Source of the DNA: Vibrio mytili
GTDB taxonomy: Bacteria; Pseudomonadota; Gammaproteobacteria; Enterobacterales; Vibrionaceae
DNA length: 64,000 bases
Assembly (NCBI RefSeq): GCF_000830505.1
Contig: NZ_JXOK01000024.1
Coordinates: forward strand, 1-64,000
Reading direction: 5' to 3'
Positions 36,960 through 48,981 of this stretch are shown one piece after another. Every line of letters begins with the position of its first letter. The stretch's first letter is position 1. Position numbers and translations under genes: made by a program. Below the pieces are notes generated by a model. The model ran no database searches, was not told where the DNA came from, and saw nothing but the letters and a program-made list of their open reading frames with translations.

Positions 36960-37298
36960 TTAGTGATCTTCTGACGCATGGTTCAGCGTGTATTTAGGGA
37001 TTTCGACAACTAAGTCTTCATCCGCAATTCTAGCCTGGCAACCAAGACGAGATTCTGGCTCTAGGCCCCATGCTTTATCCAACATGTCATCTTCTTGCTC
37101 TTCACTCTCTTCCAAAGAGTCAAAGCCTTCACGGATAATGACATGACACGTAGTACATGCACATGATTTTTCACATGCGTGCTCAATGCCAATACCATTT
37201 TTCAGCGCTACGTCTAGAACGGTGTCACCGTTGTTTGCTTCCAACACTGCACCCTCAGGGCATAAATCTTCGTGTGGTAATACAATAATCTTAGGCAT
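36960..37298 (-). CDS. fdx: Ferredoxin, ISC type [2Fe-2S]
   Basis: A 112-residue adrenodoxin-type ferredoxin that supplies electrons to Fe-S assembly. The ligand cysteines sit in CEKSCACTTC (C-x5-C-x2-C pattern from about 42) and in RLGCQAR near 87. It is 13 bp downstream of hscA. Confidence 0.96.
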   Translation of the reverse strand: MPKIIVLPHEDLCPEGAVLEANNGDTVLDVALKNGIGIEHACEKSCACTTCHVIIREGFDSLEESEEQEDDMLDKAWGLEPESRLGCQARIADEDLVVEIPKYTLNHASEDH

Positions 37299-37311
37299 AA
37301 CTACTTATCTC

Positions 37312-39165
37312 TTATATATCGTCTACTGATTGACCTGACAGTGCAGATCGAATCGATTTATCCATACGGCGCGATGCAAAGTCTTGACTCGCTTTATCCG
37401 TGTCTTTAATGCCTTGCTCAATCGCATCAACGTCATCACCATTACGCAGCTCAATCAATGCTTCAATCACGTTAACTAGGTCTTGCTTCTCTTGTGCTGA
37501 GAGCAATTCATCTCCGTCTGCTTGCATGGCGGCGATCAAACCTTCAATAACTCGATCCGCTTCAACTCGCTGCTCAGCCAAAGCACGCGTTTGCATGTCC
37601 TCTTTTGCATGATTCATTGAATCTCGCAGCATGTCAGCGACCTCATTATCACTAAGACCGTAAGATGGCTTCACTTGAATTTCAGACTGAATTCCCGTGC
37701 TTTTTTCCATCGCCGTGACAGACAAAAGACCATCAGCGTCAACTTGATAGGTTACACGTATGTGGGCAGCACCAGCCGCCATTGGTGGAATTCCTTTGAG
37801 TGAGAAACGTGCTAATGAACGACAGTCATCAACCATCTCACGCTCACCTTGAACAATGTGTACGCTCATTGCAGTTTGACCATCTTTGAAAGTGGTGAAC
37901 TCTTGTGCACGCGCAACTGGAATTGTCGTGTTACGAGGGATGATTTTTTCAACCAATCCCCCCATCGTCTCTATACCGAGGGAAAGCGGGATAACATCTA
38001 AAAGCAACATTTCAGAATCTGGCTTGTTACCAGCTAAGATGTCAGCTTGAATACCAGCACCAATCGCAACGACTTCATCAGGGTTAATACTTGTTAATGG
38101 TGTACGACCAAAGAACTCACCCACCATATCACGGACAAGTAACGTACGGGTTGAACCACCAACCATCACGACTTCAAGCACTTCATCAGACGACACATCA
38201 GCATCTTTCAGTGCTCGTCGGCATGACATCAACGTTTTCTTCACTAATGGCTGAATCAATGCTTCAAATTGTTCACGAGTGACGGTGCCTGTCCAACCAA
38301 AAATATCGACATCAACACTGTCTTGTTCAGAAAAAGCAATTTTCGTCGCAGTGGCAATGTTGAGTAATGTGCGGTTTTGTTCTGCAGAAAGAGGGGCTTC
38401 AAGACCAGCTTGCTCCATCAGAAATTCAGCTAATAGATGGTCAAAATCGTCACCACCCAGAGCGGAATCACCACCCGTTGCTAGTACCTCAAATACACCC
38501 TTGGATAAACGCAGTATAGAGATGTCAAACGTACCGCCACCTAAATCGTAAACGGCAATCACCCCTTCCTGACCAGAGTCTAACCCGTAAGCTATGGCAG
38601 CGGCAGTCGGTTCATTGAGCAGACGAAGCACATGAAGCCCCGCGAGCTTAGCTGCGTCTTTGGTGCCAGCGCGTTGAGCATCGTCAAAGTACGCCGGAAC
38701 GGTAATAACAACCCCCGCAAGCTCACCGCCTAATGTATCTTCAGCACGTTTACCAAGAACTTTAAGAATTTCAGCAGACACTTCAATAGGATTTTTTTCA
38801 CCCTGAGGGGTTTGCAGAATCGGTAAACCGTTATCGCTTTCTTTAAATTGATAAGGTAAAGAGGTAAAACGCGACTTGATGTCTTTTAATGAGCGACCGA
38901 TCAAGCGTTTAACCGAAATGATGGTATTTTCAGGCTCTAGCTCTGCTTTATCTTTCGCTTCATAACCAACTGTTGGCATCGCTTGAGAGTAGTTGACGAC
39001 GGAAGGCAGGATGCTCCGCCCCTGCTCGTCGGTTAACGTCGTTGCATCACCGCTGCGTACGGTAGCAACTAAAGAGTTCGTCGTACCGAGGTCAATACCT
39101 GCGGCTAACTTATGCTCATGAGGTGCCGAGCTTTGGCCCGGTTCTGCTATTTGAAGTAGTGCCAT
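37312..39165 (-). CDS. hscA: Fe-S biogenesis chaperone HscA
   Basis: A 617-residue specialised Hsp70 that binds the LPPVK motif of IscU and helps release its cluster. The N-terminal ATPase domain starts [13 protein letters not shown] (about 23-35), with [11 protein letters not shown] near 200. The substrate-binding domain begins around 395. Its J-protein partner gene hscB is 21 bp upstream. Confidence 0.97.
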   Translation of the reverse strand: MALLQIAEPGQSSAPHEHKLAAGIDLGTTNSLVATVRSGDATTLTDEQGRSILPSVVNYSQAMPTVGYEAKDKAELEPENTIISVKRLIGRSLKDIKSRFTSLPYQFKESDNGLPILQTPQGEKNPIEVSAEILKVLGKRAEDTLGGELAGVVITVPAYFDDAQRAGTKDAAKLAGLHVLRLLNEPTAAAIAYGLDSGQEGVIAVYDLGGGTFDISILRLSKGVFEVLATGGDSALGGDDFDHLLAEFLMEQAGLEAPLSAEQNRTLLNIATATKIAFSEQDSVDVDIFGWTGTVTREQFEALIQPLVKKTLMSCRRALKDADVSSDEVLEVVMVGGSTRTLLVRDMVGEFFGRTPLTSINPDEVVAIGAGIQADILAGNKPDSEMLLLDVIPLSLGIETMGGLVEKIIPRNTTIPVARAQEFTTFKDGQTAMSVHIVQGEREMVDDCRSLARFSLKGIPPMAAGAAHIRVTYQVDADGLLSVTAMEKSTGIQSEIQVKPSYGLSDNEVADMLRDSMNHAKEDMQTRALAEQRVEADRVIEGLIAAMQADGDELLSAQEKQDLVNVIEALIELRNGDDVDAIEQGIKDTDKASQDFASRRMDKSIRSALSGQSVDDI

Positions 39166-39186
39166 GATTGGTCCTTGTCACGCGAA

Positions 39187-39702
39187 CTAGCCGAGTATTT
39201 TTTCTTCGACCCGTTCAATTTCATTCTTCAGCTTGGCGACGAATTTTAACTTTCGAACTCGATCGGCGGCTTGTGCCCAAAGACCGTCATCAAGCTCTTG
39301 CTCGACGCTAGCCAAATGCTGTTTATACATGTTGCTGACCTTCGAATCGAAGTCCAAAAGCGCTGATTCTGGATCAGAGCTGCCTGCAATATCTTCCAAT
39401 TCCTCGCGCAGCTCCATTTGTTCCATTAGGAACATCGGATCTTGCATCGTCTGCTGCTCACCACGAATTTCTACCCCTTGCTCTGCCAATATATATTCAG
39501 CACGTGAGATAGGATTTTTCAGCACTTGATAAGCATCGTTGATCTGGGCTGCTTTTTGCACCGCCATCAAACGGTCTCTTTCCGATGCTGTCGCAAAGTT
39601 ATCCGGGTGGAAACGCTTTTGTAATTCTCGGAACTGAGAAGAAAGAAGGCTACCATCCAGCTTAAACTGACTTGGTAGCCCAAATAATTCAAAGTGATTC
39701 AT
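39187..39702 (-). CDS. hscB: Co-chaperone HscB
   Basis: A 171-residue J-domain protein that delivers IscU to HscA and stimulates its ATPase. The J domain (about 1-75) carries the HPD tripeptide in KRFHPDNFAT. The C-terminal three-helix IscU-binding domain covers about 85-170. Confidence 0.96.
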   Translation of the reverse strand: MNHFELFGLPSQFKLDGSLLSSQFRELQKRFHPDNFATASERDRLMAVQKAAQINDAYQVLKNPISRAEYILAEQGVEIRGEQQTMQDPMFLMEQMELREELEDIAGSSDPESALLDFDSKVSNMYKQHLASVEQELDDGLWAQAADRVRKLKFVAKLKNEIERVEEKILG

Positions 39703-39757
39703 TAAGTTCGGGTCCTAGTAATGCCTTCTGGACTCGTTTGCCCAGAAGGACAATCAA

Positions 39758-40084
39758 TTAGACGTTGAAGCTTTCACCACAACCACATTCACTTTTCGCA
39801 TTAGGGTTGTTGAACTCAAAGCCTTCATTCAACCCTTCTTTTACGTAATCCAGTTCGGTACCGTCTAGGTACACCAAGCTTTTTTTATCAATGATAATTT
39901 TTACCCCAGACAGGTCAAAAACTTCATCTTCTGCTTCATTAAGCTCGTCCACAAACTCCAGTACATACGCCATGCCGGAACAGCCAGTCGTCTTCACTCC
40001 AAGGCGTAACCCGATACCTTTGCCTCGGTTATCTAGGAATGCTCTTACGCGACTTGCCGCTGTTTCTGTCATTGAGATGGCCAT
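39758..40084 (-). CDS. iscA: Iron-binding A-type Fe-S carrier IscA
   Basis: A 108-residue A-type carrier with the three conserved cysteines: one in [10 protein letters not shown] (C35) and two in ECGCGESF near the C-terminus. It transfers clusters to apoproteins. It is in the conserved iscU-iscA-hscB order. Confidence 0.96.
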   Translation of the reverse strand: MAISMTETAASRVRAFLDNRGKGIGLRLGVKTTGCSGMAYVLEFVDELNEAEDEVFDLSGVKIIIDKKSLVYLDGTELDYVKEGLNEGFEFNNPNAKSECGCGESFNV

Positions 40085-40155
40085 ACTGCACCTTAATTTG
40101 TCTATATTACGATTGGAATGGGAGAGGTAACGTCTCCCATTATATTACGGTTTAA

Positions 40156-40539
40156 TTATTCTTGGTGTTTTTTCTTGTAATCTGCAACGGCTGCTTTGAT
40201 TGCATCTTCCGCCAGAATTGAACAGTGAACTTTTACTGGTGGCAGCTCTAGTTCTTCTGCAATTTCTGAGTTTTTGATGGCCGCAGCTTCATCCACAGAT
40301 TTACCTTTAACCCATTCAGTGACCAATGAGCTTGATGCGATTGCACTACCACAACCGTACGTTTTGAACTTCGCATCTTCAATAATACCTTCCGGTGTTA
40401 CCTTGATTTGCAGTTTCATTACGTCACCACAAGCTGGTGCACCAACCATGCCGCTACCAACGGATGGATCGTCTTTTTCAAATGAACCAACGTTACGTGG
40501 GTTCTCGTAGTGATCAATTACTTTTTCGCTATATGCCAT
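40156..40539 (-). CDS. iscU: Fe-S scaffold protein IscU
   Basis: A 127-residue scaffold on which clusters are built. The cluster cysteines are in APACGDVM, YGCGSAIA and KVHCSILAEDA, and the HscA recognition motif LPPVK is at about 99-103. It is 40 bp downstream of iscS. Confidence 0.97.
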   Translation of the reverse strand: MAYSEKVIDHYENPRNVGSFEKDDPSVGSGMVGAPACGDVMKLQIKVTPEGIIEDAKFKTYGCGSAIASSSLVTEWVKGKSVDEAAAIKNSEIAEELELPPVKVHCSILAEDAIKAAVADYKKKHQE

Positions 40540-40579
40540 GATAAATTACCTCGAATCCTCTACTTATTCATCCCTGAGA

Positions 40580-41794
40580 TTAATGGTGAGCCCATTCTAC
40601 AGTGCTCAAATCAATCCCTTCTTTGTACATATCCCATAGAGGAGACATGTCGCGTAGCTTAGTCACTGCAACGCGGATTTGTTCAATTGCGTAATCGACT
40701 TCTTCTTCTGTTGTAAAACGACCAAAGGAGAAGCGAACCGAACTGTGAGCCAACTCATCGTCCATGCCAAGCGCACGGAGAACGTATGAAGGCTCTAGAC
40801 TTGCAGAAGTACATGCACTACCAGAAGAAACCGCTAGATCTTTTAGCGACATCAGCAATGACTCACCTTCTACAAAGGCAAAGCTTACGTTTAAGTTATG
40901 AGGTACACGCTGCTCTAAGTCTCCGTTAACGGTGACCGCTTCAAGGTCTTTCACACCATCAAGAAGACGGTTACGAAGTGCCAGTGCGTGATCATAATCT
41001 TTCTGCATATCTTCTTTTGCAATGCGGAAAGCTTCTCCCATACCTACAATCTGGTGCGTAGGTAGTGTGCCTGAACGGAAACCGCGCTCATGACCACCAC
41101 CGTGCATTTGTGCTTCAAGACGGATACGTGGCTTACGACGTACGAATAAAGCACCAATACCTTTAGGTCCGTAGATTTTGTGCGCTGATAGTGAAATCAA
41201 ATCCACTTTCATTTCTTGAACATCGATTGGTAACTTGCCTGCTGATTGAGCTGCATCAACATGAAACACAATCTTACGCTCTCGACATAGCTCACCAATG
41301 GCCGTAATGTCTTGAACAACACCAATTTCGTTGTTCACGTGCATGATAGAGACAAGTACAGTGTCTTCACGCATGGCTGCTTTTAGCTTCTCTAAATCGA
41401 TCAAGCCGTTTGATTCAGGCTCTAAGTACGTCACTTCAAAGCCTTCACGCTCGAGTTGACGACATGGGTCAAGAACCGCTTTGTGCTCAGTTTTACACGT
41501 GATGACGTGTTTACCCTTTTTAGAGTAAAAGTGTGCTGCACCTTTGATTGCAAGGTTGTCAGATTCTGTCGCACCAGATGTAAATACGATTTCGCGCGGG
41601 TCTGCATTTAGAAGGTCAGCAATTTGCTCACGAGCAGTATCAACTGCTTCTTCTGCCTGCCAGCCGTAACGGTGCGAACGCGACGCTGGGTTGCCAAATG
41701 TGCCATCCATTGTCATGTACTGAACCATTTTTTCAGCTACACGAGGATCAACTGGACATGTAGCGGAATAATCAAGATAAATCGGCAGTTTCAT
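40580..41794 (-). CDS. iscS: Cysteine desulfurase IscS
   Basis: A 404-residue PLP enzyme that provides persulfide sulfur for Fe-S clusters and tRNA thiolation. The PLP Lys is in [12 protein letters not shown] (about 201-212), and the catalytic Cys lies in [17 protein letters not shown] (about 323-339). Confidence 0.98.
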   Translation of the reverse strand: MKLPIYLDYSATCPVDPRVAEKMVQYMTMDGTFGNPASRSHRYGWQAEEAVDTAREQIADLLNADPREIVFTSGATESDNLAIKGAAHFYSKKGKHVITCKTEHKAVLDPCRQLEREGFEVTYLEPESNGLIDLEKLKAAMREDTVLVSIMHVNNEIGVVQDITAIGELCRERKIVFHVDAAQSAGKLPIDVQEMKVDLISLSAHKIYGPKGIGALFVRRKPRIRLEAQMHGGGHERGFRSGTLPTHQIVGMGEAFRIAKEDMQKDYDHALALRNRLLDGVKDLEAVTVNGDLEQRVPHNLNVSFAFVEGESLLMSLKDLAVSSGSACTSASLEPSYVLRALGMDDELAHSSVRFSFGRFTTEEEVDYAIEQIRVAVTKLRDMSPLWDMYKEGIDLSTVEWAHH

Positions 41795-41822
41795 TCTCTA
41801 CTCCAATGTAAAAAGCTGACCG

Positions 41823-42329
41823 CTAAGAGCGGACGTTTACACCGATGGGCACGGTGGTTGTATTTTTGTTTGAAAGCCCATGGTTGACCGCCAAGTCGAT
41901 ATCCTGACGATCTGAAATTTCGAGGACTTCATTATCCGTCATCAGCTCACCAAGAGTGATGTTGTTCAAGAAGTCACTGATGCGTGAGCTTAAATCGCGC
42001 CAAAGCGTGTGAGTTAGACAGCGGGTTCCACCCTGACAACCGCCCTTCCCTTGGCATTTCGTCGCGTCTACAGACTCGTCGACAGCTGCAATGACAGTAC
42101 CAATTGCGATGGTATCCGCTTCTGCTCCTAGTCGGTATCCACCACCAGGGCCGCGAACACTTGCAACTAAACCCGCTTTACGCAATTTAGAAAAAAGTTG
42201 CTCTAAATAAGAGAGCGAAATGCCCTGGCGCTCAGATATATCCGCGAGAGGGACTGGGTTCTGTTGCGAATGCAGTGCCACATCCAGCATGGCTGTCACC
42301 GCATATCTTCCTTTAGATGTAAGTTTCAT
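41823..42329 (-). CDS. iscR: Fe-S cluster-responsive regulator IscR
   Basis: A 168-residue Rrf2-family regulator with a winged helix (about 1-65: [40 protein letters not shown]). The [2Fe-2S] ligand cysteines are in [19 protein letters not shown] (about 92-110). The holo form represses the isc operon. ATG 42329 (MKLTSKG) is the family start, rather than the longer frame at 42347. Two type 1 sites lie directly upstream. Confidence 0.97.
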   Translation of the reverse strand: MKLTSKGRYAVTAMLDVALHSQQNPVPLADISERQGISLSYLEQLFSKLRKAGLVASVRGPGGGYRLGAEADTIAIGTVIAAVDESVDATKCQGKGGCQGGTRCLTHTLWRDLSSRISDFLNNITLGELMTDNEVLEISDRQDIDLAVNHGLSNKNTTTVPIGVNVRS

Positions 42330-42372
42330 ACCACACCGTATCCACATGGTTTGTAATGGTTATGATTTTTCC

Positions 42373-42397
42373 ATACCTGAGTAAAACGGTCAAGTAT
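42373..42397 (-). promoter_or_regulatory. IscR type 1 site, proximal
   Basis: A 25-bp imperfect palindrome running ATACCTGAGT...GGTCAAGTAT on the plus strand fits the IscR type 1 pattern (ATA-YYGACT...AGTCRR-TAT). It is 44 bp before the iscR start codon. It is bound by holo-IscR for autorepression in the family model. Confidence 0.8.
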
Positions 42398-42422
42398 TTA
42401 TTTGACTAAATTACTCAAGTAT
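42398..42422 (-). promoter_or_regulatory. IscR type 1 site, distal
   Basis: A second 25-bp type 1 palindrome (half-sites TTTGACT and ACTCAAGTAT on the plus strand) abuts the proximal site with no gap. The tandem arrangement resembles the two sites in the E. coli iscR promoter. Confidence 0.8.
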
Positions 42423-42463
42423 TCATCCTTACATAAAGAATGGGTATTTCGCATTAAAAACGA

Positions 42464-43192
42464 CTATTTTGCTCGAATATTTTTCTCTATAGAGGTCAAT
42501 ATACCGCGCAAAATATTAAGTTCTTGACTCTCTGGTCGTGCTCTGGAAAACAAGCGGCGTAATTTACTCATCACTCGACCAGGTTGCTCTTGACTAATAA
42601 ACTGGGTGTCCACTATCACTTTTTCAAGGTGTTCAAAAAACATTTCTAATTCTTTGTGGCGTGGGTACTCTTCCGGTTCATTAGGTGAGTACTGGCTTTG
42701 TTGCAGATTAAGGTGTGCTACGCGAACTTCATAACTTAGTGTTTGCACTGCCATTGCCAAATTCAACGAGCTATATTCTGGATTGGCAGGAATACATACA
42801 TGGTAGTGGCACTTTTGCAACTCTTCATTCGTTAGTCCCGTTCTTTCACGACCAAAGACTAAAGCAACAGGATGTTTTTGCCCCTCAACTGCAAATTTTT
42901 CACCGCATTCACGTGGCTCCAACATCGGCCATTCTAGCGTTCGTGAACGAGCACTTGAGCCGACCACTAATCCACAATCATGAACGGCCTCGTCTAACGT
43001 ATTAACGATCGTCGCGTTCTGTGCAATATCACTGGCACCTGCTGCGAGCGCTAGCGTTTGCTCATCCACTTCACATTGAGGATCCACCAACACTAATTGA
43101 CTGAGCCCCATAACCTTCATAGCCCGCGCAGCCGAGCCAATGTTGCCTGAATGAGAAGTACCGACAAGCACAATTTTTACTTGATCCAACAT
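42464..43192 (-). CDS. trmJ: tRNA (cytidine/uridine-2'-O-)-methyltransferase TrmJ
   Basis: A 242-residue SPOUT methyltransferase modifying the 2'-O of residue 32 in several tRNAs. The knotted SAM site is seen in [14 protein letters not shown] and [17 protein letters not shown], with [16 protein letters not shown] near the N-terminus. It lies just upstream of iscR, divergent from suhB, the conserved vibrio/enterobacterial order. Confidence 0.96.
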   Translation of the reverse strand: MLDQVKIVLVGTSHSGNIGSAARAMKVMGLSQLVLVDPQCEVDEQTLALAAGASDIAQNATIVNTLDEAVHDCGLVVGSSARSRTLEWPMLEPRECGEKFAVEGQKHPVALVFGRERTGLTNEELQKCHYHVCIPANPEYSSLNLAMAVQTLSYEVRVAHLNLQQSQYSPNEPEEYPRHKELEMFFEHLEKVIVDTQFISQEQPGRVMSKLRRLFSRARPESQELNILRGILTSIEKNIRAK

Positions 43193-43423
43193 TGATGATT
43201 ACTGCCTTTATTAAAACGGCGAAATATTATCATAAATTTTTAACACGCCCTATATCCAGCGATGTGTCTGTTCGTATTCTCCTGCATTCTTGTCGTAATC
43301 AGCGAAATCACGACATTAAACACGCACACTTAGAGCAAAAAATAACCACTTCCTTTTTTATTTATCTTTGGTATACTCGCCGCCGCTTTCATTTTGTTCT
43401 TTAACATCCGTTGGGAAAACCGT

Positions 43424-44227
43424 ATGCATCCAATGCTAAACATTGCTATTCGCGCTGCGCGAAAGGCAGGCAATCATATTGCTAAATCATTAGAAAACAC
43501 AGATAAAGTAGAATCGTCACTAAAAGGCACACATGACTTTGTCACTAATGTAGATAAAGAAGCAGAATACATCATCATCGATACTATCAAGCAGTCTTAC
43601 CCTGAGCACTGTATCGTTGCTGAAGAACAAGGTCTTATCGAAGGTAAAGATAAAGACGTACAATGGATCATCGACCCACTGGATGGCACCAATAACTTTG
43701 TAAAAGGTTACCCACACTTCTCTGTTTCTATTGCAGTTCGTATCAAAGGCAAAACTGAAGTTGCTTGTGTTTACGACCCTATGCAAAACGAACTGTTTAC
43801 CGCACAACGCGGCGCTGGCGCACAACTGAACAGTGCACGTATTCGTGTTGCTCAATTGAAAGACCTTCAAGGTACTGTTCTAGCAACAGGTTTCCCATTC
43901 AAACAGAAACAACACTCTGAATCTTTCATCAAGATTGTGGGTTCTCTATTTACTGAATGTGCGGACTTCCGTCGCAGTGGTTCTGCTGCGCTTGACCTAT
44001 GTTATGTTGCTGCGGGTCGCGTAGATGGTTACTTCGAACTAGGCCTAAAACCTTGGGATATGGCAGCTGGTGAGCTGATTGCTCGTGAAGCGGGTGCGAT
44101 CCTAACCGACTTCTCTGGTGGTACTGATTACATGAAGTCTGGCAACATCGTTGCTTCAAGCGCTCGCGGCGTAAAATCTATCCTTAAGCATATCCGTGAG
44201 AACGGTAACGAAGCGATGCTTAAGTAA
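43424..44227 (+). CDS. suhB: Inositol-1-monophosphatase family protein SuhB
   Basis: A 267-residue Mg-dependent phosphatase fold protein. In E. coli SuhB is also part of the rRNA antitermination complex. The metal-binding motifs are WIIDPLDGTNNF (about 81-92) and the C-terminal PWDMAAGELIAREAGA. The longer frame begins at 43394, but ATG 43424 (MHPMLNIAIRAARKAG) gives the exact family length. A TATACT -10-like box lies at about 43371-43376. Confidence 0.96.
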   Translation: MHPMLNIAIRAARKAGNHIAKSLENTDKVESSLKGTHDFVTNVDKEAEYIIIDTIKQSYPEHCIVAEEQGLIEGKDKDVQWIIDPLDGTNNFVKGYPHFSVSIAVRIKGKTEVACVYDPMQNELFTAQRGAGAQLNSARIRVAQLKDLQGTVLATGFPFKQKQHSESFIKIVGSLFTECADFRRSGSAALDLCYVAAGRVDGYFELGLKPWDMAAGELIAREAGAILTDFSGGTDYMKSGNIVASSARGVKSILKHIRENGNEAMLK

Positions 44228-44266
44228 TAGAGTCTGAACTAGCCCGTCACGCTGATGCTTTTGAAT

Positions 44267-44289
44267 AGCCCTGCTCTCTGAGTGGGGCT
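44267..44289 (+). terminator. suhB terminator
   Basis: The short stem AGCCC / GGGCT surrounds a partly paired CTC/GAG loop and is followed by TTTTTT. It is 40 bp after the suhB stop. Confidence 0.8.
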
Positions 44290-44306
44290 TTTTTATGGCA
44301 AAAAAA

Positions 44307-44326
44307 ACCGCTGATTGCTCAGCGGT
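44307..44326 (-). terminator. secF terminator (bidirectional)
   Basis: A perfect 8-bp stem ACCGCTGA / TCAGCGGT with loop TTGC has seven A on the left and five T on the right, so it works for both strands. It lies 26 bp after the secF stop and backs up suhB termination. Confidence 0.9.
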
Positions 44327-44352
44327 TTTTAATTTTAGGCTCTCAGATAACC

Positions 44353-45300
44353 TTATGGCATCTCGTCGAACTCTGCACCTTCTTTTTCTACTTGAGGTGG
44401 CATCAAGTGCTCTTTCTGGATACCCAGTTTCAGCGCCAGTGCCGAAGCAACGTAGATAGACGAATAAGTACCTACCGTGATACCAAGTAGTAATGCGGTT
44501 GCAAACCCGTGGATCATGGCACCGCCCTGCGCGAACAACGCAATAACTACAAACAATGTTGTACCGGAGGTGATGAGCGTACGACTCAATGTTTGAGTAA
44601 TAGACGCATCCATGATGTCTGCAGGTTCACCTTTACGCATCTTACGGAAATTCTCACGAATTCGGTCAAACACTACGATCGTATCGTTGAGCGAGTAACC
44701 AACAACGGTCAGTAATGCGGCCACGATAGTAAGGTCGACTTCGATTTGCATGAACGAGAAGACACCTAAGGTGATAATGATATCGTGCGCCAATGCCAAT
44801 ACAGCACCCGCTGCCAGACGCCATTCAAATCGCATTGATACGTAAATCAAGATACAAATAAGCGATACAAGAATAGCTAAACCGCCGGCCTCTGTTAACT
44901 CATCACCAACATTTGGACCAACGAATTCGATACGACGCATTTCAACGCTTTCGCCTGTACCATCTTTAATTGCACCAAGGATTTGGTTACCCAAGGTCTC
45001 GCCTGACACATCATCACGAGGACGAAGACGTACCATAACCTCACGGGCGCTACCAAAGTTTTGCACGGTAGCGTCACCAAAGCCTTTCGCATCAAGCGCG
45101 GTACGAATATTCTCGAGATTAGCTGGGTGTTCAAAGCCCACCTCAATTAACGTACCACCAGTGAAGTCTAATCCCCAATTCAACCACTTGGTTGACAAGG
45201 TGAAGATAGACGCCGCAATCATAAGGGTCGAGAACAGGAACGCGACCTTCGACCAACGCATAAAGCCGATCGATTTATCTGCTTTTAGAATTTGAAACAT
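44353..45300 (-). CDS. secF: Protein translocase subunit SecF
   Basis: A 315-residue inner-membrane protein with six transmembrane segments and a periplasmic P1-like loop. With SecD it uses the proton (or, in vibrios, sodium) motive force to pull exported proteins. GLDFTGGTLIEVGFEHP and GYSLNDTIVVFDRIREN are diagnostic. It is 14 bp after secD. Confidence 0.96.
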   Translation of the reverse strand: MFQILKADKSIGFMRWSKVAFLFSTLMIAASIFTLSTKWLNWGLDFTGGTLIEVGFEHPANLENIRTALDAKGFGDATVQNFGSAREVMVRLRPRDDVSGETLGNQILGAIKDGTGESVEMRRIEFVGPNVGDELTEAGGLAILVSLICILIYVSMRFEWRLAAGAVLALAHDIIITLGVFSFMQIEVDLTIVAALLTVVGYSLNDTIVVFDRIRENFRKMRKGEPADIMDASITQTLSRTLITSGTTLFVVIALFAQGGAMIHGFATALLLGITVGTYSSIYVASALALKLGIQKEHLMPPQVEKEGAEFDEMP

Positions 45301-45314
45301 ATTAATTCCCAGCC

Positions 45315-47171
45315 TTAGATCGACAATTTATCAATGCGTTTGCCGCCATATAGTAGATTCACGATACAACGTGTGCCAACTATAGCAGTAAACATTGAAG
45401 TTAAAATACCAATGGAAAGCGTGACTGCAAAACCTTTCACCGCACCCGTACCGACAGCAAACAGGATAATAGCTGTGATCAGTGTTGTGATGTTCGCATC
45501 CGCAATGGTACTGAATGCGTTTGCGTAGCCTTGGTGAATGGCTTGTTGCGGGTTGCGCCCATCTCGAATTTCTTCTCGAATACGCTCGAAGATCAGAACG
45601 TTCGCATCGACCGCCATACCGACTGTCAGTACGATACCTGCGATTCCTGGTAGTGTCATTGTCGCACCTGGAATCATTGACATAACACCAATAATCAACA
45701 CTAGGTTAGCCATTAACGCAATATTGGCGATAAGACCAAAACCACGGTAATAAAGCAGCGTAAACAACATGACGGCAACCATACCCCAGACACATGCTTG
45801 AATACCCATATCAATGTTTTGCTGACCCATTGATGGACCAATGGTTCGCTCTTCAACAATTGAAATTGGAGCAATCAAAGCACCGGCACGGAGCAATAGT
45901 GCTAGGTTATGAGCTTCCGCAGCAGAGTCGATACCAGTGATTCGGAAGTTACGGCCGAGCGCAGATTGAATCGTTGCTTGGTTGATCACTTCTTCATGCT
46001 TAGTCAGGATAACTTTACCTTCAGGGTTTTTACGGCCACTGTCTTTGTACTCTGCAAACACCGTCGCCATTAGCTTACCGATGTTCTTCTTAGAGAATGC
46101 AGACATTTTGTTGCCGCCTTCGCTATCAAGCGAAATGTTCACCTGAGGGCGACCATATTCGTCAACACTTGAGCTTGCATCTGTAATGCTCGAACCACCC
46201 AAGATCACTCGTTTCTTCAGCACGACTGGGCGACCATTGCGATCTTGCTTAATTTCACTACCTGCTGGTGCACGACCATTGGCAGCAGCTGAAAGATCAG
46301 CACTTTCGTCAACTTCACGGAATTCAAGTGTTGCGGTAGCGCCAAGAATTTCTTTTGCTCGTGCTGTGTCTTGCACACCAGGCAATTCAACCACAATGCG
46401 GCTCGCACCTTGACGTTGAACCAACGGTTCAGCCACACCCAGTTCATTTACGCGATTACGCAAAATAGTAATATTCTGCTCTACTGCGTAGTTGCGGATC
46501 TCTTGTAGACGCTGCTCAGTAAACGTGGCAAGCAGTGCAAAACGACCATTCGAATCCGACTCAACAAAGTTCATATCCGGGTGGTTCTTTTGCAGTAAGC
46601 TCTTAGCTTCGCCCAATTGATCGCCATCACGAAGCAGCACTTCGACGGCTTCTTTACCCGAAGGTCGAATAGCACGATAACGCAGTTTCGCTTCACGTAA
46701 CTCGCTACGGAAAGCTTCTTCTTGTTGACCAACTAGCTTCTCCATGGCGGCATCCATATCAACTTCCATCAAGAAGTGAACACCACCACGTAGGTCTAGA
46801 CCTAACTTAAGTGGGGACGCACCAATCGCTTCTAACCAATCTGGGGTAGAAGGTGCTAGGTTAAGTGCAACAATTTTGTCTTTGCCAAGCGCTTCATTGA
46901 TGATATCGCGAGCACTGATTTGCGTATCAGTGTCATTAAAGCGGACAAGAATTGATCCATTTTCAAGAGCAATGGATTTATGAGAAAGTTGCTCTTTATC
47001 AAGAGCAGTAGTGACAGCATCCAGCGTTGACATATCTACAGAGGCGCCACGCGCCCCTGTAACTTGAATAGCCGGATCTTCACCGTAGAGATTTGGAAGT
47101 GCGTACAATGCAGCTGCGATGATCGCAAACAGCACCATCAGGTACTTCCATAATGGGTAACGATTTAACAC
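45315..47171 (-). CDS. secD: Protein translocase subunit SecD
   Basis: A 618-residue partner of SecF with a large periplasmic P1 head between the first two of six transmembrane segments. [18 protein letters not shown] and the C-terminal [17 protein letters not shown] are family hallmarks. Encoded between yajC and secF. Confidence 0.97.
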   Translation of the reverse strand: MLNRYPLWKYLMVLFAIIAAALYALPNLYGEDPAIQVTGARGASVDMSTLDAVTTALDKEQLSHKSIALENGSILVRFNDTDTQISARDIINEALGKDKIVALNLAPSTPDWLEAIGASPLKLGLDLRGGVHFLMEVDMDAAMEKLVGQQEEAFRSELREAKLRYRAIRPSGKEAVEVLLRDGDQLGEAKSLLQKNHPDMNFVESDSNGRFALLATFTEQRLQEIRNYAVEQNITILRNRVNELGVAEPLVQRQGASRIVVELPGVQDTARAKEILGATATLEFREVDESADLSAAANGRAPAGSEIKQDRNGRPVVLKKRVILGGSSITDASSSVDEYGRPQVNISLDSEGGNKMSAFSKKNIGKLMATVFAEYKDSGRKNPEGKVILTKHEEVINQATIQSALGRNFRITGIDSAAEAHNLALLLRAGALIAPISIVEERTIGPSMGQQNIDMGIQACVWGMVAVMLFTLLYYRGFGLIANIALMANLVLIIGVMSMIPGATMTLPGIAGIVLTVGMAVDANVLIFERIREEIRDGRNPQQAIHQGYANAFSTIADANITTLITAIILFAVGTGAVKGFAVTLSIGILTSMFTAIVGTRCIVNLLYGGKRIDKLSI

Positions 47172-47192
47172 AGCGAGGACCCTTTAGCTGTT

Positions 47193-47522
47193 TTATAGAG
47201 ACTTAAGCGTACCTTTAGGCAACACTGCAGTAACGAAGTCTTTTTTGATAACAATTTCATTGTTCGCGTTAAGCTCGATTGAAATGTAATCATTTTCTTC
47301 AGAAATCTTGGTAATTTTACCAACTAAACCACCGCTGGTTAGTACTTCATCACCTTTACCCATAGAAGCCATTAGGTTTTTGTGTTCTTTTACTCGTTTG
47401 CTTTGTGGGCGATAAATCATGAAGTAAAAAATCACTGCAAACATGCCAAGCATGATTAGCATTTCAAAACCGCCACCTGCTGGTGCACCTTCTGCTGCTG
47501 CGTGAGCTTGAGAGATAAACAT
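47193..47522 (-). CDS. yajC: Sec translocon accessory protein YajC
   Basis: A 109-residue single-pass inner-membrane protein of the SecDF-YajC complex. A hydrophobic segment (MLIMLGMFAVIFYFMIYRPQ, about 20-39) is followed by a soluble domain with the typical MGKGDEVLTSGGLVGKI. ATG 47522 (MFISQAHA) is preferred to the upstream frame start. Confidence 0.95.
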   Translation of the reverse strand: MFISQAHAAAEGAPAGGGFEMLIMLGMFAVIFYFMIYRPQSKRVKEHKNLMASMGKGDEVLTSGGLVGKITKISEENDYISIELNANNEIVIKKDFVTAVLPKGTLKSL

Positions 47523-47655
47523 TAAAACATCCTCATTATATATTATTGATAATCCAACCAAGTTGGGACTACGTACTTTATATTCAAGTCTGCGAGTGAC
47601 TAATAGAGATCACTCTCTCAAAAATAACGTGCGTTCGCCTACTTTATTCGCAAAA

Positions 47656-47677
47656 CCCCTGGCGACAACACCAGAGG
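47656..47677 (-). terminator. tgt hairpin terminator
   Basis: CCTCTGGTG pairs with CGCCAGGGG (two G-U pairs) around a 4-base loop, with TTTTG following on the minus strand. It is 11 bp after the tgt stop and would at least partly separate queA-tgt from yajC-secDF. Confidence 0.7.
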
Positions 47678-47688
47678 CTTTCGTTCAT

Positions 47689-48821
<1,133 letters not shown>

Positions 48822-48981
48822 GATGCCTCCGAGTGTCAGAGAAACAGTCTGACTGAATGTTTAGGGGCCTTCCCCTACGGTAAGGAGCGGTCGCTTTTCC
48901 GTGCGAGAGATAAAAGCAGTATTTTTTGCTTTCATATCCTAGCTTACTGCTAGCACTCGTAAATCTATTGTTTAGTGTTAA

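Noticed and set aside
36705..43192. isc cluster as unusual arrangement
   Set aside because: Gene order iscR-S-U-A-hscB-A-fdx-iscX with upstream trmJ is the standard one.
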